A stretch of DNA of 64,000 nucleotides from positions 450,145-514,144 of the forward strand of contig NZ_VZQQ01000001.1 of NCBI RefSeq assembly GCF_014397785.1. Reading direction: 5' to 3'. The notes below the pieces were generated by a model that was not told the DNA's origin, searched no databases, and was given only the letters and a program-made list of their open reading frames with translations. This document shows positions 45,511-55,108 of the stretch, one piece after another (positions within the stretch are counted from its first letter, which is position 1; every line of letters begins with the position of its first letter). Source of the DNA: Paraburkholderia podalyriae. GTDB lineage: Bacteria; Pseudomonadota; Gammaproteobacteria; Burkholderiales; Burkholderiaceae. A program made the position numbers and the translations under genes.

Positions 45511-47793
45511 ATGGACGAACAACTCAAGCAAAGCGCTCTCGCATATCACCAGAATCCGAAACCTGGCAAGATTTCGGTGACGCCCACCAAGCCGCTGTCG
45601 AACCAGCTGGATCTGTCGCTCGCGTATTCGCCGGGTGTGGCCGCAGCCTGTATGGCGATTCACGAAGAACCGCTCGACGCGCAGAAGTACACGTCGCGCG
45701 GCAACCTCGTCGGCGTGATCACGAACGGCACCGCGGTGCTCGGCCTCGGCAATATCGGCCCGCTCGCCGCCAAGCCGGTGATGGAAGGCAAGGGCTGTCT
45801 GTTCAAGAAGTTCGCGGACATCGACGTGTTCGACATCGAGCTCAGCGAATCTGACCCGGACAAGCTCGTCGAAGCGATCGCGATGCTAGAGCCGACGTTG
45901 GGCGGCATCAACCTCGAAGACATCAAGGCGCCCGAGTGCTTCTACATCGAGAAGAAGCTGCGCGAGCGTATGAAGATTCCGGTCTTTCACGACGACCAGC
46001 ACGGCACCGCGATCATCGCGTCGGCGGCGATCCTGAACGGCCTCAAAGTGGTCGGCAAGAAGCTCGGCGAAGTGAAGCTGGTCTGTTCCGGCGCGGGCGC
46101 GGCGGCCATTGCGTGTCTGGACCTGCTCGTCAATCTCGGCCTGTCGAAGAAGAACATTCTCGTCGCCGACTCGAAGGGCGTGATCTACGAAGGGCGCGGT
46201 AACCTCGATGCGTCGAAGGAACGCTACGCGGTCAATACCGACGCGCGCTCGCTCGCCGATGCGATCCGCGGCGCCGACGTGTTCCTCGGCTGCTCGAGCG
46301 CCGGCGTGCTGAAGCCGGAAATGGTCGCCGAAATGGGCTCGCAGCCGCTGATTCTCGCGCTCGCGAACCCCGAGCCGGAAATCCGCCCGGAGGAAGCGCG
46401 CAAGGTGCGCCCGGACTGCATCATCGCGACTGGCCGTTCGGACTATCCGAACCAGGTCAACAACGTGCTGTGCTTCCCGTTCATCTTCCGCGGCGCGCTC
46501 GACGTCGGCGCCACGACGATCACCGAAGAAATGAAGCTCGCGTGCGTGCGCGCGATCGCCGAGCTGGCCGAGGAAACCGACCAGGGCGACGAAGTCGCGA
46601 AGGCATACGAAGGACACTCGCTCGAATTCGGTCCTGAATACCTGATTCCGAAGCCGTTCGATCCGCGCCTGATCATCAAGATCGCGCCGGCCGTCGCGCA
46701 GGCCGCGATGGATTCGGGCGTCGCGACCCGCCCGATCCAGGACATGGACGCATACCGCGAACAACTCGGCGCGACGGTCTACCGCTCAGGCATGGTGATG
46801 CGTCCGGTGTTCGCGGCGGCGAAGTCGTCACCGGCGCGCATCGTGTTCGCGGAAGGTGAAGACGAGCGCGTGCTGCGCGCCGCGCAGTTCGTGCTGCTCG
46901 AAAAGATCGCCAAGCCGATTCTGGTCGGCCGTCCGTCGGTGATCGAGATGCGTCTGAAGAAAATGGGCTCGAAGCTAAGGTGCGGTGAAGACTTCGAGAT
47001 CGTCGATCCGGAAGACGATCCGCGTTATCACCAATGCTGGCAGGCGTATCACGAACTCGGCGCGCGCGAAGGCGTGACGCCGGACGTCGCGAAGGCCGCG
47101 ATGCGCAAGTTCAACACACTGATCGGCGCGATCCTCGTGCGCCTCGGCGAAGCGGACGGCATGATCTGCGGCATGATCGGCCAGTACCACACGCACCTGA
47201 ACTTCATCGAGCAGGTGCTCGGCAAGGCCGACGACGTCGAGAACTTCGCAGCGATGAACCTGCTGATGCTGCCGGGCCGCAACCTCTTCATGTGCGACAC
47301 GTACGTGAACGAACTGCCGACCGCCGAGCAGCTCGCCGACATGACGATGCTCGCCGCGCGCGAAATCGAGAAGTTCGGCATCACGCCGAAGGTCGCGCTG
47401 CTGTCGAACTCAAACTTCGGCAGCGCGCCGTCGTCGTCGTCGCAGCGCATGACCGCGGCACGCAAGCTGATCACGGAACGCGCGCCGTCGCTCGAAATCG
47501 ACGGTGAAATGCACGGCGACGCGGCGCTGTCGGAGACGATCCGCAAGGCCGCGTTCCCGGGCACGACGCTTGGCGGCGAAGCGAACCTGCTGATCATGCC
47601 GAACGTCGAAGCGGCGAACATCGCGTACAACCTGCTGAAGGTCGTGGGCGGCGAGGGCGTGACGGTCGGCCCGTTCCTGCTCGGCGCGGAAAAGCCGGTG
47701 CATATCCTGACGCCGGCCGCGACCGTGCGCCGGATCATCAATATGACGGCGGTCGCTTCGGCGAACGCGCGCAAGTCGGTGAACGCGAAGTAA
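45511..47793 (+). CDS. maeB: NADP-dependent malic enzyme with C-terminal phosphotransacetylase-like domain
   Basis: Oxidatively decarboxylates malate to pyruvate with NADP, supplying NADPH and feeding gluconeogenic growth. The 760-residue protein has the malic N-domain ([31 protein letters not shown]), the NADP-binding region [15 protein letters not shown], and a C-terminal ~330-residue Pta-like domain ([19 protein letters not shown]). That domain in known MaeB proteins regulates rather than catalyses. The ATG at 45511 begins [20 protein letters not shown], the usual start. Upstream open frame is not conserved. Confidence 0.96.
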   Translation: MDEQLKQSALAYHQNPKPGKISVTPTKPLSNQLDLSLAYSPGVAAACMAIHEEPLDAQKYTSRGNLVGVITNGTAVLGLGNIGPLAAKPVMEGKGCLFKKFADIDVFDIELSESDPDKLVEAIAMLEPTLGGINLEDIKAPECFYIEKKLRERMKIPVFHDDQHGTAIIASAAILNGLKVVGKKLGEVKLVCSGAGAAAIACLDLLVNLGLSKKNILVADSKGVIYEGRGNLDASKERYAVNTDARSLADAIRGADVFLGCSSAGVLKPEMVAEMGSQPLILALANPEPEIRPEEARKVRPDCIIATGRSDYPNQVNNVLCFPFIFRGALDVGATTITEEMKLACVRAIAELAEETDQGDEVAKAYEGHSLEFGPEYLIPKPFDPRLIIKIAPAVAQAAMDSGVATRPIQDMDAYREQLGATVYRSGMVMRPVFAAAKSSPARIVFAEGEDERVLRAAQFVLLEKIAKPILVGRPSVIEMRLKKMGSKLRCGEDFEIVDPEDDPRYHQCWQAYHELGAREGVTPDVAKAAMRKFNTLIGAILVRLGEADGMICGMIGQYHTHLNFIEQVLGKADDVENFAAMNLLMLPGRNLFMCDTYVNELPTAEQLADMTMLAAREIEKFGITPKVALLSNSNFGSAPSSSSQRMTAARKLITERAPSLEIDGEMHGDAALSETIRKAAFPGTTLGGEANLLIMPNVEAANIAYNLLKVVGGEGVTVGPFLLGAEKPVHILTPAATVRRIINMTAVASANARKSVNAK

Positions 47794-47856
47794 CGTATTT
47801 CGCTCGAGGTCGAAGCGGGCGCGGCAGTCACGCGCTCGCGACCACGCCGTCAAAAG

Positions 47857-47889
47857 CGCTACGGAACTCCGGCTCCGTAGCGTTTTTTT
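47857..47889 (+). terminator. Intrinsic terminator of maeB
   Basis: CGCTACGGA (47857-47865) pairs perfectly with TCCGTAGCG (47874-47882) and is followed by seven T residues. Confidence 0.9.
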
Positions 47890-47895
47890 CGTGCC

Positions 47896-47926
47896 AAAAA
47901 AAGCGGCGGTCCGTGAAGACCGCCGC
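47896..47926 (-). terminator. Intrinsic terminator of the ferredoxin oxidoreductase gene
   Basis: GCGGCGGTC (47903-47911) pairs with GACCGCCGC (47918-47926). Read on the minus strand the stem is followed by a T7 run (47902-47896). Confidence 0.9.
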
Positions 47927-47952
47927 CCTTTCAGTTCAGCCGCGAGAGTCGA

Positions 47953-50900
47953 TCAAGCCGCGTGCTGCGTCGTCTTGCCCGCATCCGTCGAGCGCCAACG
48001 CGCGAGCAGCTCGTTCCACTTGATGCGCACGCCTTTCAGGTTGTTTTCCTTCACGTGCCCATAACCGCGAATGCCGTCGGGCAGATTCGCGAGCTCCACC
48101 GCGAGATCGCGCTTCTGTGTAGTCAGGCCGCCGATCAGCTCGCGCACCAATGCCTCGTATTCGCCGATCAGCGCGCGCTCGGTGCGACGCTCGTCGGTGC
48201 TGCCGAACACGTCGAACGCGGTGCCGCGCAGGAACTTGAGCTTCGCTAGCACGTGCATCGCACGGAACATCCACGGACCGTACTTCTTCTTCACCAGATG
48301 GCCGTGCGCGTCCTTCTTCGATAGCGTCGGCGGCGCGAGATGCAGATGCAGCTTCCAGTCACCTTCGAACGTCGCGTTCAGGGTTTCGATGAAGGCAGGG
48401 TCGCTGTACAGACGCGCGACTTCGTATTCGTCCTTGTACGCCATCAGCTTGTGCAGGTTCTTCGCGACCGCTTCGGTGAGCGGCATCTGACCGTCGGCGG
48501 AATCGAGCCCTTCTTCCGCGGCCCGCACCTGCGACACCAGCGCGCGATAACGCTCCGCATACGCACGGTTCTGCCACGCGGTCAGATAGTCGACGCGCTT
48601 GTCGATCAGCGTGTCGAGCGCCTTCGGCGTATGCAGCGCGATGATCTTGCCGCTCGCGCTGTCCGCCGGGACGCCGCGTCCCTGCGTTTGCGCGAGCTTG
48701 CGCACTGCGGTCAGATCGTGCGCGGCACGCCGGCCCCATTCGAACGCCGCGCGGTTTTTCTCCACCTGCACATTGTTCAGCTCGATCGCGCGAATCAGCG
48801 ACTCGTGCGTGAGCGGCACCCAGCCGCGCTGCCACGCGTAGCCGAGCACGAATGGGTTCGTGTAGATCGCGTCGCCGAGCAGCGCGAGCGCGAAGTGATT
48901 CGCGTCGATTGTCGAGACGTTGTCGTCACCGGCTGCGGCACGCACGTCGGCTTCGGTGCTGCTGCCGGGGAAGCGCCAGTTCGGGTTCTTGATCAACTCG
49001 GCCGTCGGCGTATGCGCGCTGTTCAGCACGACGCGCGTGCGATCGGCTTGCATGCGCGACACGCATTCGTCGCTGGCGGTCACGATCGCGTCGCAGCCGA
49101 TCACGAGGCTCGCCTCGCCCATCGCGATGCGGGTCGCGTGGATGTCGGCCGGCTGGTTCGCGATCTGCACATGGCTCATCACGGCGCCGCCTTTCTGCGC
49201 GAGGCCGGTGACGTCGAGCACGGTGACGCCCTTGTTCTCGAGATGAGCGGCCATACCGAGCAGCGCGCCGATCGTGACGACGCCGGTGCCGCCGACGCCC
49301 GTCACCAGCACGCCGTACGGATGGTCGGTGGACGGCAACTCGGGCGTCGGCACCGGCGGCATGTCGGCGCCGACGCCCGACGCGGCCTTCGGCTTGCGCA
49401 ACTGGCCGCCTTCAACGGAGACGAAACTCGGGCAGAAACCGTTCACGCACGAGAAGTCCTTGTTGCAGGTCGACTGGTTGATCTGGCGCTTGGTGCCGTA
49501 CTCGGTGTCGAGCGGTTCGACCGACAGGCAGTTCGACTTCACCGAGCAATCGCCGCAGCCTTCGCACACCGCTTCGTTGATCACGACGCGCCGCGCCGGA
49601 TCAGGATACGCGCCGCGCTTCCTGCGACGGCGCTTCTCGGTCGCGCAGGTCTGGTCGTAGATCAGGATCGTCGTGCCGGGAATCTCGCGCAACTGGCGCT
49701 GCACGTCGTCGAGCTGGTCGCGGTGATGAATGTCGACGCCGGGCGCGAGGCCGACGTTCGCCGCGTATTTCTCCGGCTGATCGGTGACGATGATGATTTT
49801 CGCCGCGCCTTCGGCGGCGAGCTGGTGCGTGATCTGCGGCACGGTCAGCACGCCGTCGACCGGCTGGCCGCCCGTCATTGCGACCGCGTCGTTGTACAGC
49901 AGCTTGTACGTGATGTTCGCCTTCGACGCGATCGCCGCGCGAATCGCGAGCAGCCCCGAGTGGAAGTAGGTACCGTCGCCGAGATTGGCGAACACGTGCT
50001 TGTCGTTCGTGAATGGTGCCTGGCCGATCCACGCGACGCCTTCGCCGCCCATCTGGCTGAACGTGCTGGTGCTGCGGTCCATCCACACAGTCATGTAATG
50101 ACAGCCGATGCCGGCCATCGCGCGCGAGCCTTCCGGCACGTTGGTCGAGGTGTTGTGCGGACAGCCCGAGCAGAACCACGGCTTGCGCTCGACTTCGACG
50201 CGCGGCCGCGCGAGCGCCTTTTCCTTCGCTTCGATCACCGCGATGCGCGCGGCGATGCGCGCGCGTACGTCCGATGGCAGATCGAACTTGTCGAGCCGCG
50301 TGGCGATTGCCTTCGCGATGATCGCGGGCGACAGCTCGTAGTGGGCCGGCAGAAGCCAGTTGCCCATCGGCACAGACCATTCGCCGCCGGCGCCGTCTTT
50401 TTCGTCGAACTTGCCGAACACGCGCGGACGCTGCGCGTCGGGCCAGTTGTACAGCTCTTCCTTGATCGCGTATTCGAGGATCTGACGCTTTTCCTCGACC
50501 ACGAGAATTTCGTCGAGACCGCGGGCGAAGGCCTGCGCGCCTTGCGCCTCGAGCGGCCAGACGCAGCCGACCTTGTACAGCCGGATGCCGATGCGCGAGC
50601 AGGTTTCGTCGTCGAGACCGAGGTCGGTCAGCGCCTGACGCACGTCGAGATAGGCCTTGCCGCCGGTCATGATGCCGAAGCGCGCATGCGGCGAATCGAT
50701 TTCGACGCGGTCGAGTTTGTTCGCGCGCACGTAGGCGAGGCCCGCGTACCACTTGTAGTCGAGCAGACGCGCTTCCTGCACCAGTGGTGGATCGGGCCAG
50801 CGGATGTTCGGCCCGCCGTCGGGCATCAAGAAGTCTTCCGGCAGGATGATGCTGGTGCGGTGTGGGTCGATATCGACCGACGCGGACGATTCGACCACGT

Positions 50901-51552
50901 CGGTCACGCACTTCATCGCGACCCACAGGCCCGAATAGCGGCTCATCGCCCAGCCGTGCAGGCCGAAGTCCAGATATTCCTGCACGTTCGACGGGAACAG
51001 CACCGGTAGCCCGCACGCCTTGAAGATGTGTTCTGACTGGTGTGCGAGCGTAGAGGATTTGGCCGCGTGATCGTCGCCGGCGAGCACGAGAACGCCGCCG
51101 TGCCGCGACGAGCCGGCCGAGTTGCCGTGCTTGAAGACGTCACCGGAACGGTCGACGCCGGGCCCCTTGCCGTACCACATCGAGAACACGCCGTCGTATT
51201 TGGCGCTCGGGTACAGATTGACCTGCTGCGAGCCCCATACGGCGGTGGCCGCGAGGTCTTCGTTGACGCCGGGTTGAAACACGACCTGATGCGCGGACAG
51301 ATGTTTTTGTGCTTTCCACAGCGACTGATCGAGTCCGCCGAGCGGCGATCCGCGGTAGCCGGAGATGAAGCCGGCGGTGTTGAGGCCGGCGGCGCGGTCG
51401 CGCTCCTGCTGCAGCATCGGCAGACGCACCAGCGCCTGGATGCCGCTCATGTACGCGCGGCCGCGATCGAGGGTGTATTTGTCGTCGAGCGTGACGGAAG
51501 ACAACGCGGCTTCGAGCGAGGCTCGCTGGCCTGCGTCTAGCGGGGCATTCAT
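47953..51552 (-). CDS. Fused indolepyruvate-type 2-oxoacid:ferredoxin oxidoreductase
   Basis: A single 1199-residue chain combining the alpha, ferredoxin-like, beta and gamma parts of a thiamine-pyrophosphate oxidoreductase. Arylpyruvates or branched 2-oxoacids plus CoA give acyl-CoA, CO2 and reduced ferredoxin. N-terminal FISGYRGSPLGGLDQSLWKA is the TPP/pyrimidine domain. FCSGCPHNTSTNVPEGSRAM and ANLGDGTYFHSGLLAIRAA form the TPP pyrophosphate domain. A cysteine cluster at CEGCGDCSVKSNC plus CNKDFSCVNGFCP binds Fe-S. VTGVGGTGVVTIGALLGMAA begins the gamma domain. The fused form is known in proteobacteria. Nearby hppD and paa genes point to aromatic pyruvates. Confidence 0.93.
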   Translation of the reverse strand: MNAPLDAGQRASLEAALSSVTLDDKYTLDRGRAYMSGIQALVRLPMLQQERDRAAGLNTAGFISGYRGSPLGGLDQSLWKAQKHLSAHQVVFQPGVNEDLAATAVWGSQQVNLYPSAKYDGVFSMWYGKGPGVDRSGDVFKHGNSAGSSRHGGVLVLAGDDHAAKSSTLAHQSEHIFKACGLPVLFPSNVQEYLDFGLHGWAMSRYSGLWVAMKCVTDVVESSASVDIDPHRTSIILPEDFLMPDGGPNIRWPDPPLVQEARLLDYKWYAGLAYVRANKLDRVEIDSPHARFGIMTGGKAYLDVRQALTDLGLDDETCSRIGIRLYKVGCVWPLEAQGAQAFARGLDEILVVEEKRQILEYAIKEELYNWPDAQRPRVFGKFDEKDGAGGEWSVPMGNWLLPAHYELSPAIIAKAIATRLDKFDLPSDVRARIAARIAVIEAKEKALARPRVEVERKPWFCSGCPHNTSTNVPEGSRAMAGIGCHYMTVWMDRSTSTFSQMGGEGVAWIGQAPFTNDKHVFANLGDGTYFHSGLLAIRAAIASKANITYKLLYNDAVAMTGGQPVDGVLTVPQITHQLAAEGAAKIIIVTDQPEKYAANVGLAPGVDIHHRDQLDDVQRQLREIPGTTILIYDQTCATEKRRRRKRGAYPDPARRVVINEAVCEGCGDCSVKSNCLSVEPLDTEYGTKRQINQSTCNKDFSCVNGFCPSFVSVEGGQLRKPKAASGVGADMPPVPTPELPSTDHPYGVLVTGVGGTGVVTIGALLGMAAHLENKGVTVLDVTGLAQKGGAVMSHVQIANQPADIHATRIAMGEASLVIGCDAIVTASDECVSRMQADRTRVVLNSAHTPTAELIKNPNWRFPGSSTEADVRAAAGDDNVSTIDANHFALALLGDAIYTNPFVLGYAWQRGWVPLTHESLIRAIELNNVQVEKNRAAFEWGRRAAHDLTAVRKLAQTQGRGVPADSASGKIIALHTPKALDTLIDKRVDYLTAWQNRAYAERYRALVSQVRAAEEGLDSADGQMPLTEAVAKNLHKLMAYKDEYEVARLYSDPAFIETLNATFEGDWKLHLHLAPPTLSKKDAHGHLVKKKYGPWMFRAMHVLAKLKFLRGTAFDVFGSTDERRTERALIGEYEALVRELIGGLTTQKRDLAVELANLPDGIRGYGHVKENNLKGVRIKWNELLARWRSTDAGKTTQHAA

Positions 51553-51942
51553 TATGTGTACTCCTCCACTTCAGCTTGGGATCACCAAAACTTTTCTGGC
51601 CCCCGGCATCTCGTGAATGCTGGGGCCGGGGTCGTCATATTGACGGGTTTTAAGTGATGGTAGCACTGGTGGAAACCCGCCGCAGCCGATCAAAAATTGC
51701 CAGCGCACGATCTGACTTCAACCGGTTTCGCGTCTAGTTACCCGCAGGTTGACGGAAATTGGCTAGGATTTTTGGCGGAATCGGCTTAGTTGCGCTTGGG
51801 CGTGTAACAAGCTGTAAAACCTACAAATTTGCGGAACCGCAGTGAAAACCACTGTCTAACCCCCGACCTGCGAGCGATGCCGAACGCTGCGCATTCTGCG
51901 CAGCTTCAGGGCAGCAGGTAGCTAGCTAGAAAAGGAGTACGC
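51553..51942. other. Gene-free region between the oxidoreductase and a small secreted-protein gene
   Basis: 390 bases with no convincing ORF. A G-U containing hairpin, CCCCGGCAT (51603-51611) with ATGCTGGGG (51619-51627), lies in the leader of the minus-strand oxidoreductase transcript. Promoters for both divergent genes should be here but none is clear. TTGACG at 51749-51754 lacks a well-spaced -10. Confidence 0.4.
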
Positions 51943-52143
51943 ATGAACGCAAGAAACATCCAGACCTTCCTGATGGTTTCCGCCGCTTTCTTCGCGATGA
52001 GCGCGCCGGTCCGCTCGAATCCGGGCAGCACGGGGGCACTATCGAACGCGATCATCCGCACGGCGCAGGTAGCCCCAGCGCGTCTGGAAATGAAGCGGAT
52101 CGACAGTGCGATCGGCAGCGACCAGTACAGGCAGAATTCGTGA
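51943..52143 (+). CDS. Small secreted hypothetical protein
   Basis: A 66-residue precursor. The signal peptide (IQTFLMVSAAFFAMSAPV) is likely cleaved near APVRS at about residue 25, leaving ~40 residues with no cysteines. The ribosome site AAAAGGAG lies ideally before the ATG, and a perfect terminator follows, so it is very probably expressed as a single-gene transcript. I do not recognise a family. Confidence 0.7.
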   Translation: MNARNIQTFLMVSAAFFAMSAPVRSNPGSTGALSNAIIRTAQVAPARLEMKRIDSAIGSDQYRQNS

Positions 52144-52211
52144 CGCGCCGTATCGCGCGCGTCTTATTTCTACCGGCCGCCGTTCCGACGAGAGCGGCGG
52201 CGTAGCAAGGT

Positions 52212-52246
52212 AAAAGGGCGAGGATCTGCGATCCTCGCCCTTTTTT
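52212..52246. terminator. Bidirectional intrinsic terminator between the small gene and hppD
   Basis: A perfect 15-bp stem (52212-52226 with 52230-52244) has a TGC loop, an A-run on the left and T6 on the right, serving both convergent genes. Confidence 0.93.
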
Positions 52247-52279
52247 CTGTGCACGCCGGTTACTCGCGACTCACCGTGA

Positions 52280-53377
52280 TCAGGTCTTGTCTTGCACAAC
52301 GCCGCGGCGAATCTGGTCGAGTTCGATCGATTCAAACAGCGCCTTGAAGTTGCCTTCGCCGAAGCCCTGGTTGCCCTTGCGCTGGATGATCTCGAAGAAG
52401 ATCGGGCCGATCTGGTTTTCGGTGAAGATCTGCAGCAGCAAATCGTCCGGTGCGCCGTCGATCAGGATCTTGCGCTTGCGCAACTCGTCGAGCGGCTCGC
52501 CATGATTCGGCACGCGCCGGTCGACGAGTTCGTAGTAGGTATCGATCGTGTCGAGCAGCGAAATCTTCGACGCGCGCACGCCGTCGACGGTGCGGTAAAT
52601 GTCGCTGGTGCCGAGCGCGATGTGCTGGATGCCTTCGCCGTGGTAGGCATCGAGATATTCCTGGATCTGGCCGGCGGTGTCCGAGCCTTCCTCGTTGATC
52701 GGAATGCGGATCTTGCCGCACGGCGAGGTCATCGCCTTCGACTTCACGCCGGTCACCTTACCCTCGATGTCGAAGTAGCGCACCTCGCGGAAGTTGAACA
52801 GACGCTCGTAGAACTCGGCCCATTCCTGCATACGGCCGCGATGCACGTTGTGCGTCAGGTGATCGATATAAGTCAGGCCGTGCCCAACCGGATTGGGGTT
52901 TGCGCCCGGAATCGGCTCGAAGTCGACGTCGTAAATGTCGATGTCGCCGATGCTGTTCGGCGTCGCGCCGTTTTTGCCGCGCCAGCGGTCGACGAAGTAG
53001 ATCAGCGAATCGCCGATGCCCTTGATCGCCGGAATGTTCAGCTCCATCGGGCCGGTCTTGTTGTCGAAGCCCCATGCGCCTTTTTCGAGCGCCTGGCTGT
53101 AGGCCTTCGCGGCGTCCTGCACGCGAAACGCGATCGCGCAGATCGACGGGCCATGCAAGCGCGCGAAGCGCTGCGCGAACGAATGCTTTTCCGCGTTGAC
53201 GATGAAGTTGATGTCGCCCTGACGATACAGCGTCACGTCCTTGTGACGATGCCGCGCGACGGCTGTGAAGCCCATCCGCTCGAACAGCTTGCCGAGCGCT
53301 TTCGGGTCGGGCGCCGTGTATTCGATAAATTCGAAGCCGTCGGTGCCGACCGGATTTTCCCAAGTTGAAACCTGCAT
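52280..53377 (-). CDS. hppD: 4-Hydroxyphenylpyruvate dioxygenase
   Basis: Fe(II) enzyme converting 4-hydroxyphenylpyruvate to homogentisate in tyrosine degradation, 365 residues. The vicinal-oxygen-chelate C-terminal domain carries the iron ligands in YIDHLTHNVHRGRM (His), GEGIQHIALGTSDIY (His) and IGPIFFEIIQRKGNQGFGEG (Glu). The N-terminal domain begins NPVGTDGFEFIEYT. It is divergent from an Lrp-type regulator. A minus-strand -10 TACACT (53467-53472) is about 90 bases upstream. The homogentisate pathway genes are not in the window. Confidence 0.97.
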   Translation of the reverse strand: MQVSTWENPVGTDGFEFIEYTAPDPKALGKLFERMGFTAVARHRHKDVTLYRQGDINFIVNAEKHSFAQRFARLHGPSICAIAFRVQDAAKAYSQALEKGAWGFDNKTGPMELNIPAIKGIGDSLIYFVDRWRGKNGATPNSIGDIDIYDVDFEPIPGANPNPVGHGLTYIDHLTHNVHRGRMQEWAEFYERLFNFREVRYFDIEGKVTGVKSKAMTSPCGKIRIPINEEGSDTAGQIQEYLDAYHGEGIQHIALGTSDIYRTVDGVRASKISLLDTIDTYYELVDRRVPNHGEPLDELRKRKILIDGAPDDLLLQIFTENQIGPIFFEIIQRKGNQGFGEGNFKALFESIELDQIRRGVVQDKT

Positions 53378-53490
53378 TGTCTGTCTCCAATCCTATGCAA
53401 GCGGGTTGCCGAGGTGCGCTGGCGGTGAGCGCGGGACGATCGCCTGAACGCGACCGGATAGAGCAAGTGTAGAACTGCGGCGGGGGCAAA

Positions 53491-53503
53491 AACTTGCGAA
53501 GTT
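53491..53503. promoter_or_regulatory. Palindrome between hppD and the Lrp gene (candidate operator)
   Basis: AACTT-GCG-AAGTT is a perfect 5-bp-arm dyad covering the position of the -35 of the predicted hppD promoter (-10 at 53467-53472, minus strand). It is a likely site for the divergent Lrp/AsnC regulator. This is inference from position. Confidence 0.45.
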
Positions 53504-53564
53504 AATCGCGCGTCGCTACGCTTGAGCCAGTTTATAGCTCCGTTTGGAGGATGCGCGGCAGAAC

Positions 53565-54062
53565 ATGGCTAACAGCGAAATAGACGCAATCGATCGGCGC
53601 ATTCTGGCGATCCTTCAGCAGAACGGCCGGCTCTCGAATCAGGAGATAGCGGAGCGGATCAATCTGTCGCCGAGTCCGTGCCTGCGTCGGATTCGCCGGC
53701 TCGAGGAAAGCGGCGTCATTCGCGGCTACGTCGCGCTGCTCGACGCGCAACGGCTCGGGCTCGACCTGCTTGCGTATGTCAGCGTGCGACTGGAGAAAGG
53801 CGGCGGTCGCGCGTTCAGTCCGCATGGCGAGGCCACGCACGCCGATCTGTTCGGGGCGGCCGTGCAGACGTGGCCCGAAGTGGTCGCGTGTCACGCGATG
53901 ACTGGTGAGATGGATTACCTGCTGCGCGTCCAGGTGGAGGACATGGCGCACTTTTCGCGCTTTGTGCAGGATCAGTTGCTGCGGCATCCGTCGGTAATCG
54001 ACGTGAAATCAAGCTTTTCGCTGGAAAAGATCAAGGAAACGACTGCGTTGCCCATTTTGTAG
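53565..54062 (+). CDS. Lrp/AsnC-family transcriptional regulator
   Basis: A 165-residue regulator. The N-terminal HTH is IDRRILAILQQNGRLSNQEI with SPSPCLRRIRRLEESGVIRG, and the C-terminal RAM domain includes ACHAMTGEMDYLLRVQVED, the effector-binding region. The ATG at 53565 fits the family start; a TTG at 53544 would add seven residues. Its divergent position suggests control of hppD in response to an aromatic amino acid or its keto-acid, as for similar Lrp-hppD pairs. Confidence 0.9.
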   Translation: MANSEIDAIDRRILAILQQNGRLSNQEIAERINLSPSPCLRRIRRLEESGVIRGYVALLDAQRLGLDLLAYVSVRLEKGGGRAFSPHGEATHADLFGAAVQTWPEVVACHAMTGEMDYLLRVQVEDMAHFSRFVQDQLLRHPSVIDVKSSFSLEKIKETTALPIL

Positions 54063-54110
54063 GCCCGGGGCGCATGGTCCTGCGCGTCGCGATCGTTTGG
54101 TTCCAGACAG

Positions 54111-54135
54111 AAAAAGGGCGGCCTTGCGGCCGCCC
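54111..54135 (-). terminator. Terminator of the GNAT gene
   Basis: GGGCGGCC (54116-54123) pairs with GGCCGCCC (54128-54135). Read on the minus strand a T5 run (54115-54111) follows the stem. Confidence 0.85.
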
Positions 54136-54161
54136 CATTCTCATTTCCCCGTAGCGATTAT

Positions 54162-54830
54162 TCAGGCAGCGACAGCCACCGGCATGAACGACTCGAACAG
54201 TCGCGATGCCTGGCGCGCGTGGCGCTTGAGCGCGTAGTCGAACACGGCGGCCTGCTCCTGCAGCATTTCCGCGAGGATGCTCGAATGATCGGCCGGCGAC
54301 AGCGTCAGATAGGCGTCGGCTTCGCCGTACGCGTACTCGATCTTCATGCCGGCCTTTTTGGCGATGTGCATCATGGTCGAATTGTGCGACAGGCAGTGGA
54401 TGTACAGCATCGTCACATGCGCGTTGCGGCTACGGATCGCGGCGCGCTCGAACAGCTTCGAGCCGATGCCCTGGCCGCGCACGCTTTCGAGCACCGAAAC
54501 GCCGAATTCGGCGGTGCGCTTGTCGCCTTCGGCCGGCAAATAGGCGAGATGGCCGACGCCGCTCAGTTCCAGCTTGCTGTTGAACACGCCGAACACGGTG
54601 TCGCGCGTGAAGTCGATCGCGCGCACGTAGTTCTCGATCACGTGGTTCGGCACAACCTGGCCGAAGCGCAGCAAACGGTCGTTTTTGTCGAGCGCGAGGA
54701 AGTGCGTGAGGAGGCGGTCGCGATCGACCGCGGTGAGTTCCCGGACCAGAACGTGCGCGCGTCCGGCAGGCAGCGACGCACGATCGCTCGGTGCAATCGG
54801 TTCGGTGGTGCGATGGTTAAGCGTGTTCAT
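54162..54830 (-). CDS. GNAT-family N-acetyltransferase
   Basis: Acetyl-CoA-dependent acyltransferase fold, 222 residues. The acetyl-CoA pyrophosphate loop is SVRGQGIGSKLFERA, preceded by the strand TAEFGVSVLE and followed by MLYIHCLSHNSTMMHIAKKA. The N-terminal 25 residues are disordered and the C-terminal ~60 form an extra helical extension. The acceptor substrate is unknown. The upstream stretch 54920-54995 is unusually AT-rich for this genome. Confidence 0.88.
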   Translation of the reverse strand: MNTLNHRTTEPIAPSDRASLPAGRAHVLVRELTAVDRDRLLTHFLALDKNDRLLRFGQVVPNHVIENYVRAIDFTRDTVFGVFNSKLELSGVGHLAYLPAEGDKRTAEFGVSVLESVRGQGIGSKLFERAAIRSRNAHVTMLYIHCLSHNSTMMHIAKKAGMKIEYAYGEADAYLTLSPADHSSILAEMLQEQAAVFDYALKRHARQASRLFESFMPVAVAA

Positions 54831-55108
54831 GGTGAGTTCTCCTTTTAGTCAGGCGGCGTTGTGCACTGCAAAACCGATTTTAGCGGAAACCCGGGCCATT
54901 CACTAGGGAAAACCCGTATTAAAAACTGAGGCGAATACCTAGAATGCTGGGACCATAAATATAATTAATTGATTTTAAACAGGAAATAAAAGTGAACGCA
55001 CGTTCGTGACATGATGCCGCATGCATTCCGTCCGCGGATTTATCACGTCCGCATGTTGTTGCTTTGCGTCATTGCGGGCGCAGGTGGCGATCGGTTCGAA
55101 CCGTCGCG

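Noticed and set aside
48340..51009. 889-codon open frame antisense to the ferredoxin oxidoreductase
   Set aside because: Same reason: third-position GC bias of the real gene keeps the opposite frame open; composition is implausible for a protein.
51749..51769. Sigma-70 promoter from TTGACG and TAGGAT
   Set aside because: The spacer is only nine bases, too short for a functional pair.
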